The notes under the pieces were generated by a model. That model was not told where the DNA came from. It did not search any database and saw only the letters and a program-made list of their open reading frames with translations. DNA of 64,000 bases from Escallonia rubra (Eukaryota; Streptophyta; Magnoliopsida; Escalloniales; Escalloniaceae). Made by a program: the position numbers and the translations under genes. This document shows, in pieces, positions 10,855 to 21,983 of the stretch (positions are counted from its first letter, which is position 1; the number at the start of each line of letters is the position of its first letter). The stretch spans positions 1 to 64,000 of the forward strand of contig JAVXUO010000587.1 of NCBI GenBank assembly GCA_033065855.1. The letters run 5' to 3'.

Positions 10855-11130
10855 GTCGCGATATTCGCGGAGGAGGGTAACCAGTTCCTCTCTTCGGCCT
10901 GGGGCGAGCTTCGTGCCAATGTAGGTCAGTCGAGGTCTCTCGCCCGGATCAGCCAGGTTAATTTCTTCAAGATCTTCGGCCTGCGGTCGCGGGCCGTCTT
11001 CATAGCAGGGGGGTGCAGCGCCCGGGGTAAGTTCGTGATCTGGCGGACAATGCTCGGCCGTGCAACACCATTCTGTCTCCGTTGACGGGCCGTGGTCAAG
11101 GCAGTCGGGTCGCGCCCCCCCCGGACACCG

Positions 11131-13992
11131 TCATAACTGGTATATGACCCTTCCGTCCTGGATGACGCGCTGGAAGGTGGTCTCAGACTTGGGCTTTTTG
11201 GGCTTGGGGGATGAAGGCGGGGAAATGATAGGGGCATCAGATGGTGATGTGGAGGTTGATGCCTTGTTCTTGTTGTTTTTCTTGGACTTGGACTTGGGTT
11301 TGGGTGGCTTGTTCCCACACAACTCATCCCAATCTGGCAGTTTGGTGGAATGGATGTGAGTGGCATTCTCATTATCTGCAGCAAGTTCGGTGAAGAAGGA
11401 GGCCTCGGCAAAATAAGACTCGGTGCACTCGAAAGGGGCCTTGGTTGCGGGAATGGTTACTGCTCCCTCATGTCCAGCAGGACCGGCCACCAGTTTCACA
11501 CACTGGTGGTACGTCGAGGGGACAGCCTTGTTGACGTGGATCCAAGGTCGCCCAAGTAGGAGGTGGAAGGAAGACTCGCTATCTATCACATGGAAAGTGG
11601 TGTCGCGCCGGACAGTTCCGACCATCAGGTCGACAGTGATGTGGCCGAGAGTGGACTGGGTGCCTTGTCCAAAGCCAGTGATCTTGATGGGGTCCCGAAT
11701 GATTTTCCTTGGCGGTATACCGGCCCGCTGTAGAGTGACGAGAGGGATGATGTTGATTGAGGCGCCGCAATCTACCAATGCGCGGCGGAAGCCGGTGCCG
11801 TTGACAGTACATTCAAGGTATAGTGGCCGGTTATGGTGTTCGACAGCAGGTGAGTCTTCATCTGAAAATATAAATGCAGTGGGAGGGACATGTCTGAGCT
11901 CAGCCTGGGCGGCGAAGCACTCGGGCCCGAGGCCTGTGGTGACCTCGATCAAGCAATCTGAGAGATAGGTCCGCGCTGCGGGTGAAAACCCCATTTCATC
12001 GAAGAAGCCTTTGATCTTTGTCATTTGGCCAGCCGAGGACACTGGCTGGGGAGTAGGAGGTATGTCAGCTGTGATCAAAGGCGAGGCTTCCGTAGAAGCT
12101 TTGGGAGCGAGCGGCTCGCAGTGCTCGGTGGTAACCATGAGCACCTGGTGCTCGCGGTTATCGTTGCCATGGTTTGGGTATGGTTCTTTCCTCACATCAT
12201 TATTCTTCCGCAGTTGTAGCTCGCCTGACGCGACTTTTCTTGCAAAGATGGCCCGCAACGCATTGCAGTTCTTGAGAGGATGACCGAGGGCCTGGTGGAA
12301 GGGACAGTAGTTGGGTCTGGTCCTTTCCTCGTCCGTGATGGGGATCCGCACAGGTGGTAAATGGAAGTTGTTGTCGTTGACAACCCATTCTGTCAATAGA
12401 TCCTTCACTGTATTTAAATCACACGGAAAGGCAGGCGGGGTCTCCTGTTGCCGCCGTTTGTCTGGTTGCTGGTCCCTATCCGGGAACTGGCGTTTAAAGC
12501 CAGTGTAACTACTGACGTTGCTGCTATTGTTGCCGATGCTGGTGCTACTGCGCTGGGTACTGGGTGGAGCCGCTGAGGCCACCAGGGCACTCGGTGGCCG
12601 AGGCCTCCATGGCTTGACAGGCCCGACCGTTTCGTAAGTGCGTCTTGCCGTCTCCTTGAGATGTCCCCATGATCTCAATTGTAAGTTCTCGAGGTGTACC
12701 CGGTATACATCGTTCATATTCTTGACACATATGGGCACTAGCGTCTCGTCCTTACTAAAGTCCGTGCACTCGAGGCATTTAAGATGAAAGCGATGTACAT
12801 ATTTGGTCAAATCTTCGCCGGGGGCTTGGCGAATGCCGGCGATGTCCACTACGGTGACGCGCTCAGCCTCGTAGTGGAATTTGTCCATGAAGAGTTGGAC
12901 CATTTCATGCCATGAACGGACTGTCCCCGCAGGGATCTGGTGATACCAAGTGTAGGCCAAGCCTGTAAGGGACTTGTGGAATTCTCTTAACTTCAAGCTG
13001 TCTCCCGGTCCATACTGCTCTAATGAGCCTGCAAATCTTGTCAAATGCTCACGGGCGTTGCCCTCACGTCCGTTGAAGAGCACGAAGACTGGTTGTTTGT
13101 ACTTGAACGGGTAGGGAGTGATGGCTATCTCGTCAGCATATGGCGCGTGGCTTGTCAATCGACTCGATGAGTCGGGTGCGGACTGCTGCGACAGCCGGCG
13201 AAGAAGCGCGTCAAAGTCAGCCTTTGAAACATAGTTGGAGGGTGGCTCCTCCTGACTGATCAAAGTTTGGTGACCGGCTGGTGTTACGCGAGCCCCGGAG
13301 TCCCCGGATGGCATAACTTGATGGGCTGGAGCGACTGAAGGGCGATACATGGCGGGTGCTGATGCGGGCAGGTGGAGGGGAGCATGAGTGGTCGGACGAG
13401 ACATGTCCACCACTTGGCCTGTCATTTGGTGCTGCTCCATCAAGTAGGGGTTAGGTTCCATCTCAATGGACTCATGAGTCTCAGAAGAGCTCCTGGCCGG
13501 CAAGTGTTGAGGCACCATAGTAGGAGGGACTTGTTGTAATAATGGCCCAAGATCTGGCTGCTGCCTGCGTGGGGGCATCACGGGACGTGGTGTGTCTGCC
13601 ACAGGCGGGGAAGACGTCGCAAGTCCCATCGCCAGGGGTCTGGAGGGTTGAGGCGGCAGCGGTCGTGACACCGGCGCCTGGGTAGCGTCAGGGGACGGCT
13701 CTGGTTCTGCAGGGTGGACCGGCAGCACAATCCGTTGCGAGGCCATCGCTTGTATGGATTTTTGCATTTCTAGTATGGCGGCCATGAGTGAAGCTTGAGA
13801 ATCTTGTATGCTGGCTATGGTGGGGGTGAATTGTTGGATGGCCGCGTTGACTGCCACTTGCACGTCATGTGCGGGAGGGTCTTGGGGGCGTACAGCGCTA
13901 GTCCCTTCTTGATCGTCGGAGTGATGCTCCTCATGGATGGTGGGGTTGAGGCCTTGGCTGGTTGCCCTGGTAACTTTGCGTTGTACAGGCAT
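11131..13992 (-). CDS. Retrotransposon gag with retropepsin-like protease
   Basis: The start is placed at MPVQRKVTRATS, just inside the 5' LTR and primer site; the open frame begins earlier but only through LTR sequence. The N-terminal third is Pro/Gln-rich. The capsid-like retrotransposon gag domain follows (FNGREGNAREHLTRFAGSLEQY... and YTWYHQIPAGTVRSWHEM). A region with paired Cys/His (YCPFHQALGHPLKNC) could bind nucleic acid. A retropepsin-like active site, DCGASINI, is encoded near 11750-11780. The Lys/Ser-rich tail (KPKSKSKKNNKNK) precedes the junction with pol. Gag forms the particle, and the protease would mature the polyprotein. Open from start to end. Confidence 0.92.
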   Translation of the reverse strand: MPVQRKVTRATSQGLNPTIHEEHHSDDQEGTSAVRPQDPPAHDVQVAVNAAIQQFTPTIASIQDSQASLMAAILEMQKSIQAMASQRIVLPVHPAEPEPSPDATQAPVSRPLPPQPSRPLAMGLATSSPPVADTPRPVMPPRRQQPDLGPLLQQVPPTMVPQHLPARSSSETHESIEMEPNPYLMEQHQMTGQVVDMSRPTTHAPLHLPASAPAMYRPSVAPAHQVMPSGDSGARVTPAGHQTLISQEEPPSNYVSKADFDALLRRLSQQSAPDSSSRLTSHAPYADEIAITPYPFKYKQPVFVLFNGREGNAREHLTRFAGSLEQYGPGDSLKLREFHKSLTGLAYTWYHQIPAGTVRSWHEMVQLFMDKFHYEAERVTVVDIAGIRQAPGEDLTKYVHRFHLKCLECTDFSKDETLVPICVKNMNDVYRVHLENLQLRSWGHLKETARRTYETVGPVKPWRPRPPSALVASAAPPSTQRSSTSIGNNSSNVSSYTGFKRQFPDRDQQPDKRRQQETPPAFPCDLNTVKDLLTEWVVNDNNFHLPPVRIPITDEERTRPNYCPFHQALGHPLKNCNALRAIFARKVASGELQLRKNNDVRKEPYPNHGNDNREHQVLMVTTEHCEPLAPKASTEASPLITADIPPTPQPVSSAGQMTKIKGFFDEMGFSPAARTYLSDCLIEVTTGLGPECFAAQAELRHVPPTAFIFSDEDSPAVEHHNRPLYLECTVNGTGFRRALVDCGASINIIPLVTLQRAGIPPRKIIRDPIKITGFGQGTQSTLGHITVDLMVGTVRRDTTFHVIDSESSFHLLLGRPWIHVNKAVPSTYHQCVKLVAGPAGHEGAVTIPATKAPFECTESYFAEASFFTELAADNENATHIHSTKLPDWDELCGNKPPKPKSKSKKNNKNKASTSTSPSDAPIISPPSSPKPKKPKSETTFQRVIQDGRVIYQL

Positions 13993-14032
13993 GGTTGCTC
14001 GGGTGTGGCAGACTGCAACACGATGCTCACCT

Positions 14033-14051
14033 CCCCAGCGGAGTCGCCAAA
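14033..14051 (-). other. Primer-binding site
   Basis: Immediately inside the 5' LTR, the minus strand reads TTTGGCGACTCCGCTGGGGA. A site at this exact place ending in a TGG-type CCA complement is the tRNA primer site. It resembles the TGGCGACTC...CTGGGG sites I recall for Tat/Ogre-type elements; the exact tRNA is not certain. Confidence 0.65.
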
Positions 14052-14388
14052 TGTTGATGCCGAAAGAGGGTCCTTTGCCACGTCGAGGTGCCACAAAGGA
14101 TGCAGTCTGAGTTGGCTTCCAAGTAGGCAGAGTGGGAGACAGCAGGGATGACGTAAGGGCTGAGGGCAAGGCTCCTCAAGCAGGTCACGAGGGCTGGCAG
14201 TGTCGCGCAGGCAGGGTGACGACGAACAGGGTCAGCAGTCGACAGTCTGTGTCAAGAGTGCAACGCCGAGAGCTCGAAGTCGTAAGCTCAAGTGTCTTTC
14301 TCTCACTAGAAATCCAGAGAGAATAGGTTTTAGAGAGAAAGTGAAAATGGCAAATGAGGCAGTTCCCTTGAATAAGCTCCAGAATCCA

Positions 14389-14398
14389 CTATATATAG
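14389..14398 (-). promoter_or_regulatory. TATA box of the retrotransposon promoter
   Basis: The minus strand reads CCTATATATAGTGG within the 5' LTR, about 340 bp from the interior. That position would start transcription within the LTR and leave an R-U5 of about 300 bp. The same box is present in the other LTR (798-809), and a counterpart (CTCTATTTATAG) is seen in the related LTR relic at 41.8 kb. Confidence 0.55.
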
Positions 14399-15194
14399 GC
14401 ACAAATATGCGCGTGTCATCAGCTGACACGTGTCGTCCTGCGGGAGTGACACGTCGCCGTATAGGGTCCCGCGGTCTTGATTGTCCGTCGAATTGCCGGT
14501 CCCCGTGTTCGTGTCGTCCTGCCCTTGCAGCGTCCCTCTGCCTGTCTGAAGAGACTGACCACACTGCGGTAGCATGGTCAGAGTGGCCCGTTGCCCCAGC
14601 CTCCAGTCCAAGCCCTTACTGAATCCCACGGGATGCGTCAAGAGACGCGCAGAGATCCTGACAGCGGTGAGGGTTGCCCCTGCAGCCAAGTGCCAGGCAT
14701 GTTAGACACGACGTCCTCCGAAGACCTGCTCCCGTCCCGGAGTGGCTCGCGGTGCATTGCCCTGGCGGTGTCGATGATTGATGGAAACATCGGCGTATAT
14801 GCTCATAACTCGATACCCAGAGTCCATGGCGGCGGGTCCTCGTGCTTGGAGCACTATGAGCGGAGCTCCCAGAGGCTCGTCGGGTGATTGTGCCGGCGAT
14901 GGCCTTAGGGCCGTGAGCTTATCTCTGTTGCGAAGGCCGGAGCCTTCGGTTGATCGTGCCTGCGAAGGCCGGACCCCTGTCAGTTGATTGCGTCGGTGAG
15001 GGCTTTAGGGTTGTGAGCCCGTCTCGCCGCGAGGGCTGGAGCCCTGTCAGCTAATTGAGCTGGTGAGGGCCGGAGCCCCCGGTTGATTGTGCTGGTGATA
15101 GCGGGCGTCATGCGATCACTAGCGATGAGTGGTGCGATAGCAGCGGTAAGCAGGTCCCCTCCCCTTCTAAGGACAAGGGAGGCCGACCCTTTCT

Positions 15195-15527
15195 CAAGGT
15201 GGAGGCCGACCCCCTTACCAAAGGGGTGGCCGACCCCCCTCAGCCAGGGGTGGCCGACCCCCTCACCAAAGGGGTGGCCGACCCCCTCAGCATTGGGTGG
15301 CCGACCCCCTCACCAAAGGGGTGGCCGACCCCCTCAGCCATGGGTGGCCGACCCCCTCTCCAAAGGGGTGGCCGAACCCCTCACCAAAGGGGTGGCCGAC
15401 CCCCTCAGCCAGGGGTGGCCGACCCCCTCACCAAAGGCGTGGCCGACCCCCTCTTCAAAGGGGTGGCCGAACCCCTCACCAAAGGGGTGGCCGAACCCCT
15501 CACCAAAGGGGTGGCCGACCCCCTTCG
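15195..15527. repeat. 23-24 bp tandem array inside the 5' LTR
   Basis: About 13 units of the GGGGTGGCCGACCCCCTC type, as in the other LTR, but with additional variants (CATT, CCAT, CTCCAAA endings). The arrays differ more from each other than the rest of the two LTRs do. Confidence 0.82.
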
Positions 15528-15720
15528 GGGGAGGTGCTTTCCATCTGTCCGAATGCTTAAGGCGCGGAGCGCTTTGACCGAGCGATGGCGATGTTCGATT
15601 ATCGGAGCGTTTTCACCGAGAAATGATGTTGGGCAAGTTTGACTATCGAGCGTGTGACGTGTCGTGCCACTGGGATCTCTTGGCGGGCCCCGGGGTGCGG
15701 TCCAGAATAGGTTATGAACA

Positions 15721-16972
15721 GCGGGGATATGGGGGTTGGGTGGCGGTGGGGGGGGGGGGTGGTGGTGGTGGTTAGAATTAGGGTTTTTCTTTTCTGATTT
15801 TCTTTTCTAAAAAGAGAAAATGGCATTTAAAAAAATAATTTTCTAACATAAGGGCAATAAAGTCATTTTGTTAAAACCGTTAGGATTTTTAGGGTTCCGT
15901 TTGGTCAATGGACACAAATGTAATTTGTCCAAACTATTATCCTTACCTGTAATTACCCCAAACTTCAGGAATATAGGTGTAATTAGCCCAATTGTTTATC
16001 GCCGAGTTCGGCAAGATAAACGCAAACCATTGAGCATGCTTCGGCGATTTGATTATTTTTTCGAATACGATTTAAACTGAATTCAAACTGAAATTCGACA
16101 GAACAAGCTGAATCGAGTTTAATCTGTTAACGGCAATATAACGCTGTATCTGTAAACAGAAAATATCCAAAGCAAACAACGAAACCTCGTAGTTTCCGTC
16201 ATCTGTCGAATACGCTAAAAAGAAGACATCAAGGATTCTTTGTTCGGCTTCGATTTGCAAGGGATTCTTTGGCATGATTATCCCTCTTTGCTTTTTCATG
16301 ACCAACCCTTTAGGCTTACGCCAATTGTCTAGTGTTTGGTGTCTCCTGAATTTACTAAAATGACCCTGTTTTATTTTCAGTAAGCCCTTTACCAAACTGC
16401 CCCCATCCTTGTAGAATACTTTAACATAAAATCCTTTTAACTATATTTAATGCATTGATTCTCGGTAAATTCTAGCTATACCCCAAACAAAGATTAGAAA
16501 TAGTAAAAAACTTAAAGGGTAAGATTAAATTTATAATTCTCTTAATTAAATCTACACCTTTTGTCACTAAAACATAAAAGCTGATGTCACTCATATCTGC
16601 CCCTTTTAATTGATATAAATTTAACAAAATGATATTTGAACTCCACTTTTAATATTTGAGCTTCACAATTGTCACTGAAAGTTTTATATACCAACACTTA
16701 TCAGACGTTTAGCAATGAAATGAAGCTCAAAAGGTTAAAAAAGTGTGAAGCACAAATATAAATTCCTTAAATTTAGCACAAATTAAAAAGTGCAGATTTT
16801 AAGCTCCACCCAAAATAGCATAATTCTGGAGAAGGGTAGTTTGGGAAATAAAATTTTGGTCAATGACCTTTTAAGACTTCTGGTCCCCACCTTTTGCACC
16901 ATAAACCCTGTTAAAGGACTCCTTTTGTTCTTCACCTCCTCGAACAATCAAAATTGCTAAAAAAACACAGCC
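15721..16972. other. Intergenic DNA between the retrotransposon and the DUF538 gene
   Basis: 15721-15775 is G-rich with GGT repeats. The rest is AT-rich. I see no coding region or tRNA. A 10-bp inverted pair (TTGAGCTTCA at ~16659 and TGAAGCTCAA at ~16722) is too weak to name. The last ~200 bp presumably hold the DUF538 promoter, but no clear TATA box was found. Confidence 0.5.
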
Positions 16973-17986
16973 ATGGCAGCTTTGCACAGTCTTCTTCCAC
17001 CCTCTCCATTATATATTCTCCTAACTGTATATCTCTCTCTTCTCCCTCTCTCTGCCTCCATTTCCATTCAAGACCTTCTCAGGAGCAAAGGGTTGCCAGC
17101 AGGACTCTTTCCAAGAAATGTAGAATCGTACGACCTCGACCAAAACGGCCTCCTGCAAGTGTACTTGGACAGGCCCTGCGTGGCCAAGTTCGAGACGAGG
17201 GTGTTCTTCGACAGCGTTGTGAGAGCTAACCTCAGTTATGGTGGGCTCGTGGGGGTGGAGGGTCTGTCTCAGGAAGAGCTTTTCTTGTGGCTACCGGTGA
17301 AGGGCATAATTGTGCATGACCCATCTTCTGGTCTGATACTGTTCGACATTGGTTTGGCTCGTAAGCAGCTCTCTCTTTCTCTCTTTGAAGACCCTCCTGT
17401 TTGTAATCCCCAAGGTACCCACATGGCCATCTCTCTCTCTCTCTAAGTTGGGATAGCTGTTAACGAAAGTGTTACAAATGTGTTTACACGACGATAGTGT
17501 CTGAGATTCGCCGCTAAAAAAATGTGATGCAGAATTCTTGGTAACGAATACGGAGTATAATTTAGGCGACTAACGCGAGACTTATGCTCAACTTTGTGCC
17601 TTATTTTAATTTGGTTGTCTACCATTGCATGTGTGGCAATGTCACGCGGCATATGAGATGCAAATCTGGGTAATTGTTTCTCTGCTGGTTGTAGTAAGGA
17701 GTGGCCTATTTGATTGCTGAGAAAAGGGAAGAAAAAGAAAGAAAAATCTTATCACTGTCACTATAATTTGAGGCGGAAAATGAAATGTGTTCACTGCAAA
17801 TTTGACTATGTTGCTTTAACAGAGGAATGCTGCAGCTAAATGCAGTATGGTGGACAATCTTTTTCTATTTCAACATATTCTCTGCAACCTCTGTGGGGTA
17901 CTAACTCTTGATTGATGTGAAACATAGCAGATTTGTCATTGGAGAAGAATGGAAGGAAGGAGTTTGGGTTTCAACGTCAGAGATAG
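16973..17986 (+). CDS. DUF538 family protein, secreted, two exons
   Basis: Exon 1 is 16973-17414 and exon 2 is 17931-17986, giving 165 codons. The donor CAAG|GTACCC and acceptor ACATAGCAG|AT join in frame as ...VCNPQ|DLSLEKNG. The intron has a CTAACTC branch-like site about 30 bp before the acceptor. Residues 1-35 form a signal peptide (LYILLTVYLSLLPLSAS). The DUF538 core follows: IQDLLRSKGLPAGLFP, SYDLDQNGLLQVYL, VFFDSVVRANLSYGGL and GIIVHDPSSGLILFDIG. Without splicing the frame runs to a poor CT-repeat tail, which supports the intron. The ending KEFGFQRQR fits the family's usual C terminus. Function of DUF538 proteins is poorly defined (some affect trichome or stress traits). The ATG at CAGCCATGG is the only sensible start. 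Confidence 0.85.
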
Positions 17987-19862
17987 AGGGCTAATCCTCT
18001 TGAAGATGTGACATTCCTTGGATTTGCAAGCTTGGTGTGGTGTCAAAATCAAAATATGAAATGAGGTGCTTATGCAGAAGCTTTAGAGATTTGAAGTGGT
18101 AGCTGATAACAAGATTCCGATGAATGAGTTGTTCTTGATTTTCTGTTTGGTTTCTGACATCTGTAACTATAAGGTTAAGGATTGGCATAGTCTAGAACTC
18201 AATACAGAAGAATTCTATAAGACTGTGCTCCTTTTCCTGAAAAAGCAATGCAAGAGTGCATGAAAAGGGGAACCTTCAACCTCGTATGTTATTAGAATTC
18301 ATCAAGTCCAATAAGCATGTAACCCTTTGAAGATTCAACAAATCCTAGACTTCTGTTATATATACTAGGAAAATTGGGGGTTTCTTTCTTTTTTGCTCCA
18401 TGAATTTACTAAAGCTGTCATGTTAAAAGGAAAAAAATGGAGTTTGATTGAATGAGTTTTACATATCCTTCCATTGTATAGCTGTTTACTCGAAAGCTGG
18501 GGACTAAATAATTTACAGACAGATATACATCGAGATCTTAAACGAGAGCTGGCATAATGGGAAGGGGTATATTATAACCGTACCAGACACACTTAATAAT
18601 GTTTAATCAAGCTCATTTGAACATATGATCTATTGTTGACCAGTAAGGTTGAACTATTTTCCGAAAGCACACTTGATGAGTTGCAGAAAAGTGAGAGGCT
18701 GATATACCCACCTTGATGACTTACAGAAGCTTGGCATCAGGCCAACCTTCCCCAGTTAGATCATAGTCTAGCATCATGGTGTTGGCACAACTTTTGGCAC
18801 TTTTGAGAAAATGTAACGAGTTCCGGCTTCTGGCTCGTATAGGAAAAGTGACAAAAGCAAATCAAAATTTACTGAGATGCTCTTTTGGAGTGACACTCCT
18901 AGGCAAATGACAAGAGTATATCGACTGAATAGTTAGGATTCAGGTGTATATGCGTCTGGTTACGTGACATTATATAAACTTTAGGAATAGATTAAAGGGT
19001 CCAAATTTTTTTCAAGCTTTTAGCAGACAAACGGGTGTGGGTTCATATTGGTTGGCTTTACGTTATGACAGCAACTAACGTTGAGAGCAGGTTTAACGTG
19101 GAACTTCCTTTTCATATGACAGCAAAGCTGTCCCAGTTTTGATTGGTTGAACAAAGTTTGAATCAATTTTATTGGGAAAAGACGACATAGATGCCAAAGA
19201 TTTGGTTGTTGAGAGGAAAATTTAAGGTGGCGGGACTTGGCTAAATTCTTCTGAAACGATGTGTGCGTTCATAAGCACATTATACGCAAGATTCTTGAGA
19301 TATCATCCTGGAAATGAGCAAGAAGAAAAATTACAGCATAGAGGAGTAGAATCAAAATAAGTAACCACGTTGCATGTTCGAAATGTGTTTCCATGCTTCC
19401 ACTGAACGCGCCAATTTTAACAGTTGGGAACGCTGTATCCTACATAACCTGATTGTCAACTAGTTGTAGCATGATAGTGTCCGCCCATGATGATCTGTTA
19501 GCACTGGTGACAGCATAAATCAAATGCAGATTGTTTCCTTTTAATGCTAACATTTTGCAGTTCCGACAATCTACTATCTGATTAGGCTTCCTTCCTATGC
19601 GGGTGTAGGAAGAGATGTGACCATGCAGGGACAATCAAGTGAGTTCATTTCGGAAATCAGATGCATTTCAAAGGAAATTCATCCTTATAACGCAGAATCA
19701 GTGTGCTTTACATTTTTAAATCTTGTACTCTGAAGAGAAAAGAAGTGGAAAAGGCGGATTTTTCTTCGAAAGAGAGACAGCAATCGAATATTTCCACCAC
19801 TCCAACCGCTATACGTGATTTTCTCCTGTAGGTTGACAACCAAACTAGCAAAGGAAAAAGAA
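17987..19862. other. Intergenic DNA, no gene seen
   Basis: About 1.9 kb of AT-rich sequence between the DUF538 gene (plus) and the small membrane protein gene (minus), so it should contain both 3' ends. Short open frames have no family resemblance. No repeats with clear ends were found. Confidence 0.5.
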
Positions 19863-20189
19863 CTACACCTTAGGAGGTGTACTATTCTGGTGTTTTCTCG
19901 TGACGCGAATGTAGCAGAAAACGGCAGCAACCATAGCAGTAGCAAACCCTCCAAGAATCACATCGCCACCAGCCACAGCATGAGAATGATGCCTCTTAAT
20001 CTCTCTGATCTCTGGAGGTTCTCCTACCGCGCTTTTGTCCCCAGCTTCAAACGGAACTGGACTTGGAGCCGGCACGTGCATTGATCTAATAACTAGGACG
20101 GTGCTTAAAGCTCTGGATCCATTACTTCTTCCAATGAAGAAAGACAATTCAACTAAAGCAATGCAAATAAGAAGAAACCTTGCCATCAA
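19863..20189 (-). CDS. Small single-pass membrane protein, function unknown
   Basis: 108 residues, intronless. The N terminus is a signal peptide (MMARFLLICIALVELSFFIGRS). The middle is short and polar, with PAPSPVPFEAGDK and IREIKRHHSHAVAGG. Near the C terminus, about residues 75-95, GGDVILGGFATAMVAAVFCYI is a convincing membrane segment followed by basic RVTRKH. This pattern suggests a type I protein with a short lumenal or extracellular part and a tiny cytosolic tail. Similar short plant proteins ending in VAAVFCYIRVTRK-like sequence exist without known function; I recall the type but cannot name a family. A TATA box 60-70 bp upstream supports this as a real gene. Confidence 0.68.
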   Translation of the reverse strand: MMARFLLICIALVELSFFIGRSNGSRALSTVLVIRSMHVPAPSPVPFEAGDKSAVGEPPEIREIKRHHSHAVAGGDVILGGFATAMVAAVFCYIRVTRKHQNSTPPKV

Positions 20190-20250
20190 GAAATCTTGTA
20201 TTGTGTTGCAAATGTTAGTTCACTTGACAGAATGCAAGTCTGGGGTTACA

Positions 20251-20257
20251 TTTATAT
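20251..20257 (-). promoter_or_regulatory. TATA box of the small membrane protein gene
   Basis: The minus strand reads CATATAAATG, 62-68 bp upstream of the ATG at 20189. That spacing allows a leader of about 35 bp. Confidence 0.45.
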
Positions 20258-20259
20258 GA

Positions 20260-21983
20260 GACAAGGGTCTTACAAGTCCTTGTTGGTATATTTTTTAAGA
20301 GGGGTTGATCATATAATATATGTTTTGAATATTGAATACTTGTTACATACTTCCAAGTGTAGTGTGTTGGATTTTGGATCTCTTGGTAATAATAACAAGG
20401 GGAGGTGCTGCTTGGGCAGGATTATTCCAGGGAGATGGAATCCTCACACTCAGATACTACTCACATTTTTCGCAGAATATGAGGGGGAGGCGATTGCCAG
20501 AGAACAACGACAACTGTCTGTCATAGTCCTCTTGACTTGTCAGTATGTTTCATTTTTATGTTTTCTTTCGTTTTCCCCATCAGTCTTCTTGATTCCTGAA
20601 TGCTTGGTCTTTAGTTGGCCGACTTGCCGGGACTAATTACAAAAACTTGCTGTCGCACCAAAATTTCAGCCGAATCAATCAATAGACCACTGATGCACTT
20701 TCTACTGTTATGAAATGCATTTTTTAAATACAACTCTTGTAAGTGACCATCATGAATGCGATGGAAAATGCGTGACATCTGTGCTACTCGAAATCTAATT
20801 AAAATAATCAAAAGCGCGAGCATTGTAGTAGGTGGATCTTCAACCAGAAGGCTAGTCTTGAGCCTATGTTAACAGATAGGATGTATATAATAATACGGTT
20901 TTCGGATATCAAAATCTTGAGAAATGGAAATCTTGATTTATCCCTGCTGAATGAGAACCCTCTCTGTTGCATGAGCAAATAGATTCATAATACAGAGGTA
21001 GGTCTTTGAGAAATATTCTTATAATGTAAATGAAACCACAAATCAAGTGCCTTTCGAGCAGAAATTACATCAGCCAAATATGGAAAAGTCCATGATTTGT
21101 TCAATGGTATTCTGATGTAGTTTAGAAGCTAGAAGTGACTTTCGTACAGAGGTTTGGAGTTTAACAATTAGTTGGTTAGATCTAGAGTACATGTTGATGG
21201 AGAAAACTATAACCACATGATTTTGGATCAGTAAAATTCTTCTGCTTATTTCAAGAACATATTGGAAGGATCTGTGCTCGAAACAAGTTAATACATACAT
21301 ATACTAAAGTTGAAAGTATGATTTAAACAAATCATTGCTCGTGTATCTCGGTCTTTATGGTTTTTATTCATTCATGATGAAAGGGGGCATCTTCCACTAG
21401 TTATGTTCCCCATAATTGCAGTTACTACACGAAGTCGGTTGTGATTCATCCATTAGCATAAGAGTTGTCATGATATCTTTATTCATGTCTCTCCCCTGTC
21501 CAGAATCTATATATCTGCTGAAAGCTCGTATTATTCTGTATGTCTTTGTTGGTAGCTCTTAATAGAGCTAATATTGTTACAATTCCTCTGGCTTTACATA
21601 TTCGTGTGTCTTAATCTCTCCTTTCTCTTGTTACTTTGTCCTCTGTCCCCTTTGTTCATTCAGAAACGAAAAAAAAAGGGCATCTGAAAGAGAATGATAA
21701 TATGCTGGTGGTAGATCCTCTATAAATGGTATTGCAAGTTTTCTGTAGATCAGAAATGATTGTCAAGTGGGTGGGCATTGATACCATTTTAGGCAACTTG
21801 CTATTTAGAAGTGTCGCCAAGATATTTGTTTCCTCGACATAGAAAGATACAAAAGGACATAACATGACCCTTAGAAGTGTAGGACATTCTACTGAGTAGC
21901 TGCCAAGTATCTTTGCTATACAGAACTCAAGCACCAAAAGTGTTCAATACCTTCCTTAGGAATAAGTAGCACTTCTAATTGCT
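20260..21983. other. Intergenic DNA, no gene seen
   Basis: AT-rich spacer upstream of the small membrane protein gene and downstream of the DYT1-like gene. I find no domain, tRNA or bounded repeat in it. Confidence 0.5.

Larger units (their letters stand above)
460..15720 (-). mobile_element. Ty3/gypsy LTR retrotransposon, Tat lineage, whole-looking
   Basis: Two near-identical ~1.66-kb LTRs (460-2120 and 14052-15720) bound a 12-kb interior. In element sense (minus strand) the LTR starts TGTTCATAAC and ends GGCATCAACA, so it has TG...CA ends. GCGG directly flanks both ends, a 4-bp duplication or an imperfect 5-bp one. Interior order: primer-binding site, gag with retropepsin, RT, RNase H, a second RNase H-like domain, integrase, then a 5.2-kb 3' region before the polypurine tract. 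RT-RH-second RH-INT with a long 3' region is characteristic of Tat (Tat/Retand/Ogre-like) elements. gag-pro and pol are open throughout. LTR divergence counted by eye outside the tandem array is about 1%, so insertion was probably within the last million years (rate-dependent). The 3' region carries an antisense captured gene. Confidence 0.93.
14052..15720 (-). repeat. 5' LTR (element sense)
   Basis: 1,669 bp and nearly identical to 460-2120. It starts TGTTCATAAC at 15720 and ends GGCATCAACA at 14052 in element sense. It carries the 23-24 bp tandem array at 15225-15527 and diverged copies of the internal 66-bp unit. The bases following it (15721 onward, GCGGGG) share GCGG with the bases before position 460. 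Confidence 0.92.

Noticed and set aside
16650-16740. Small inverted repeat as a MITE
   Set aside because: Arms are only 10 bp and no target duplication could be found.
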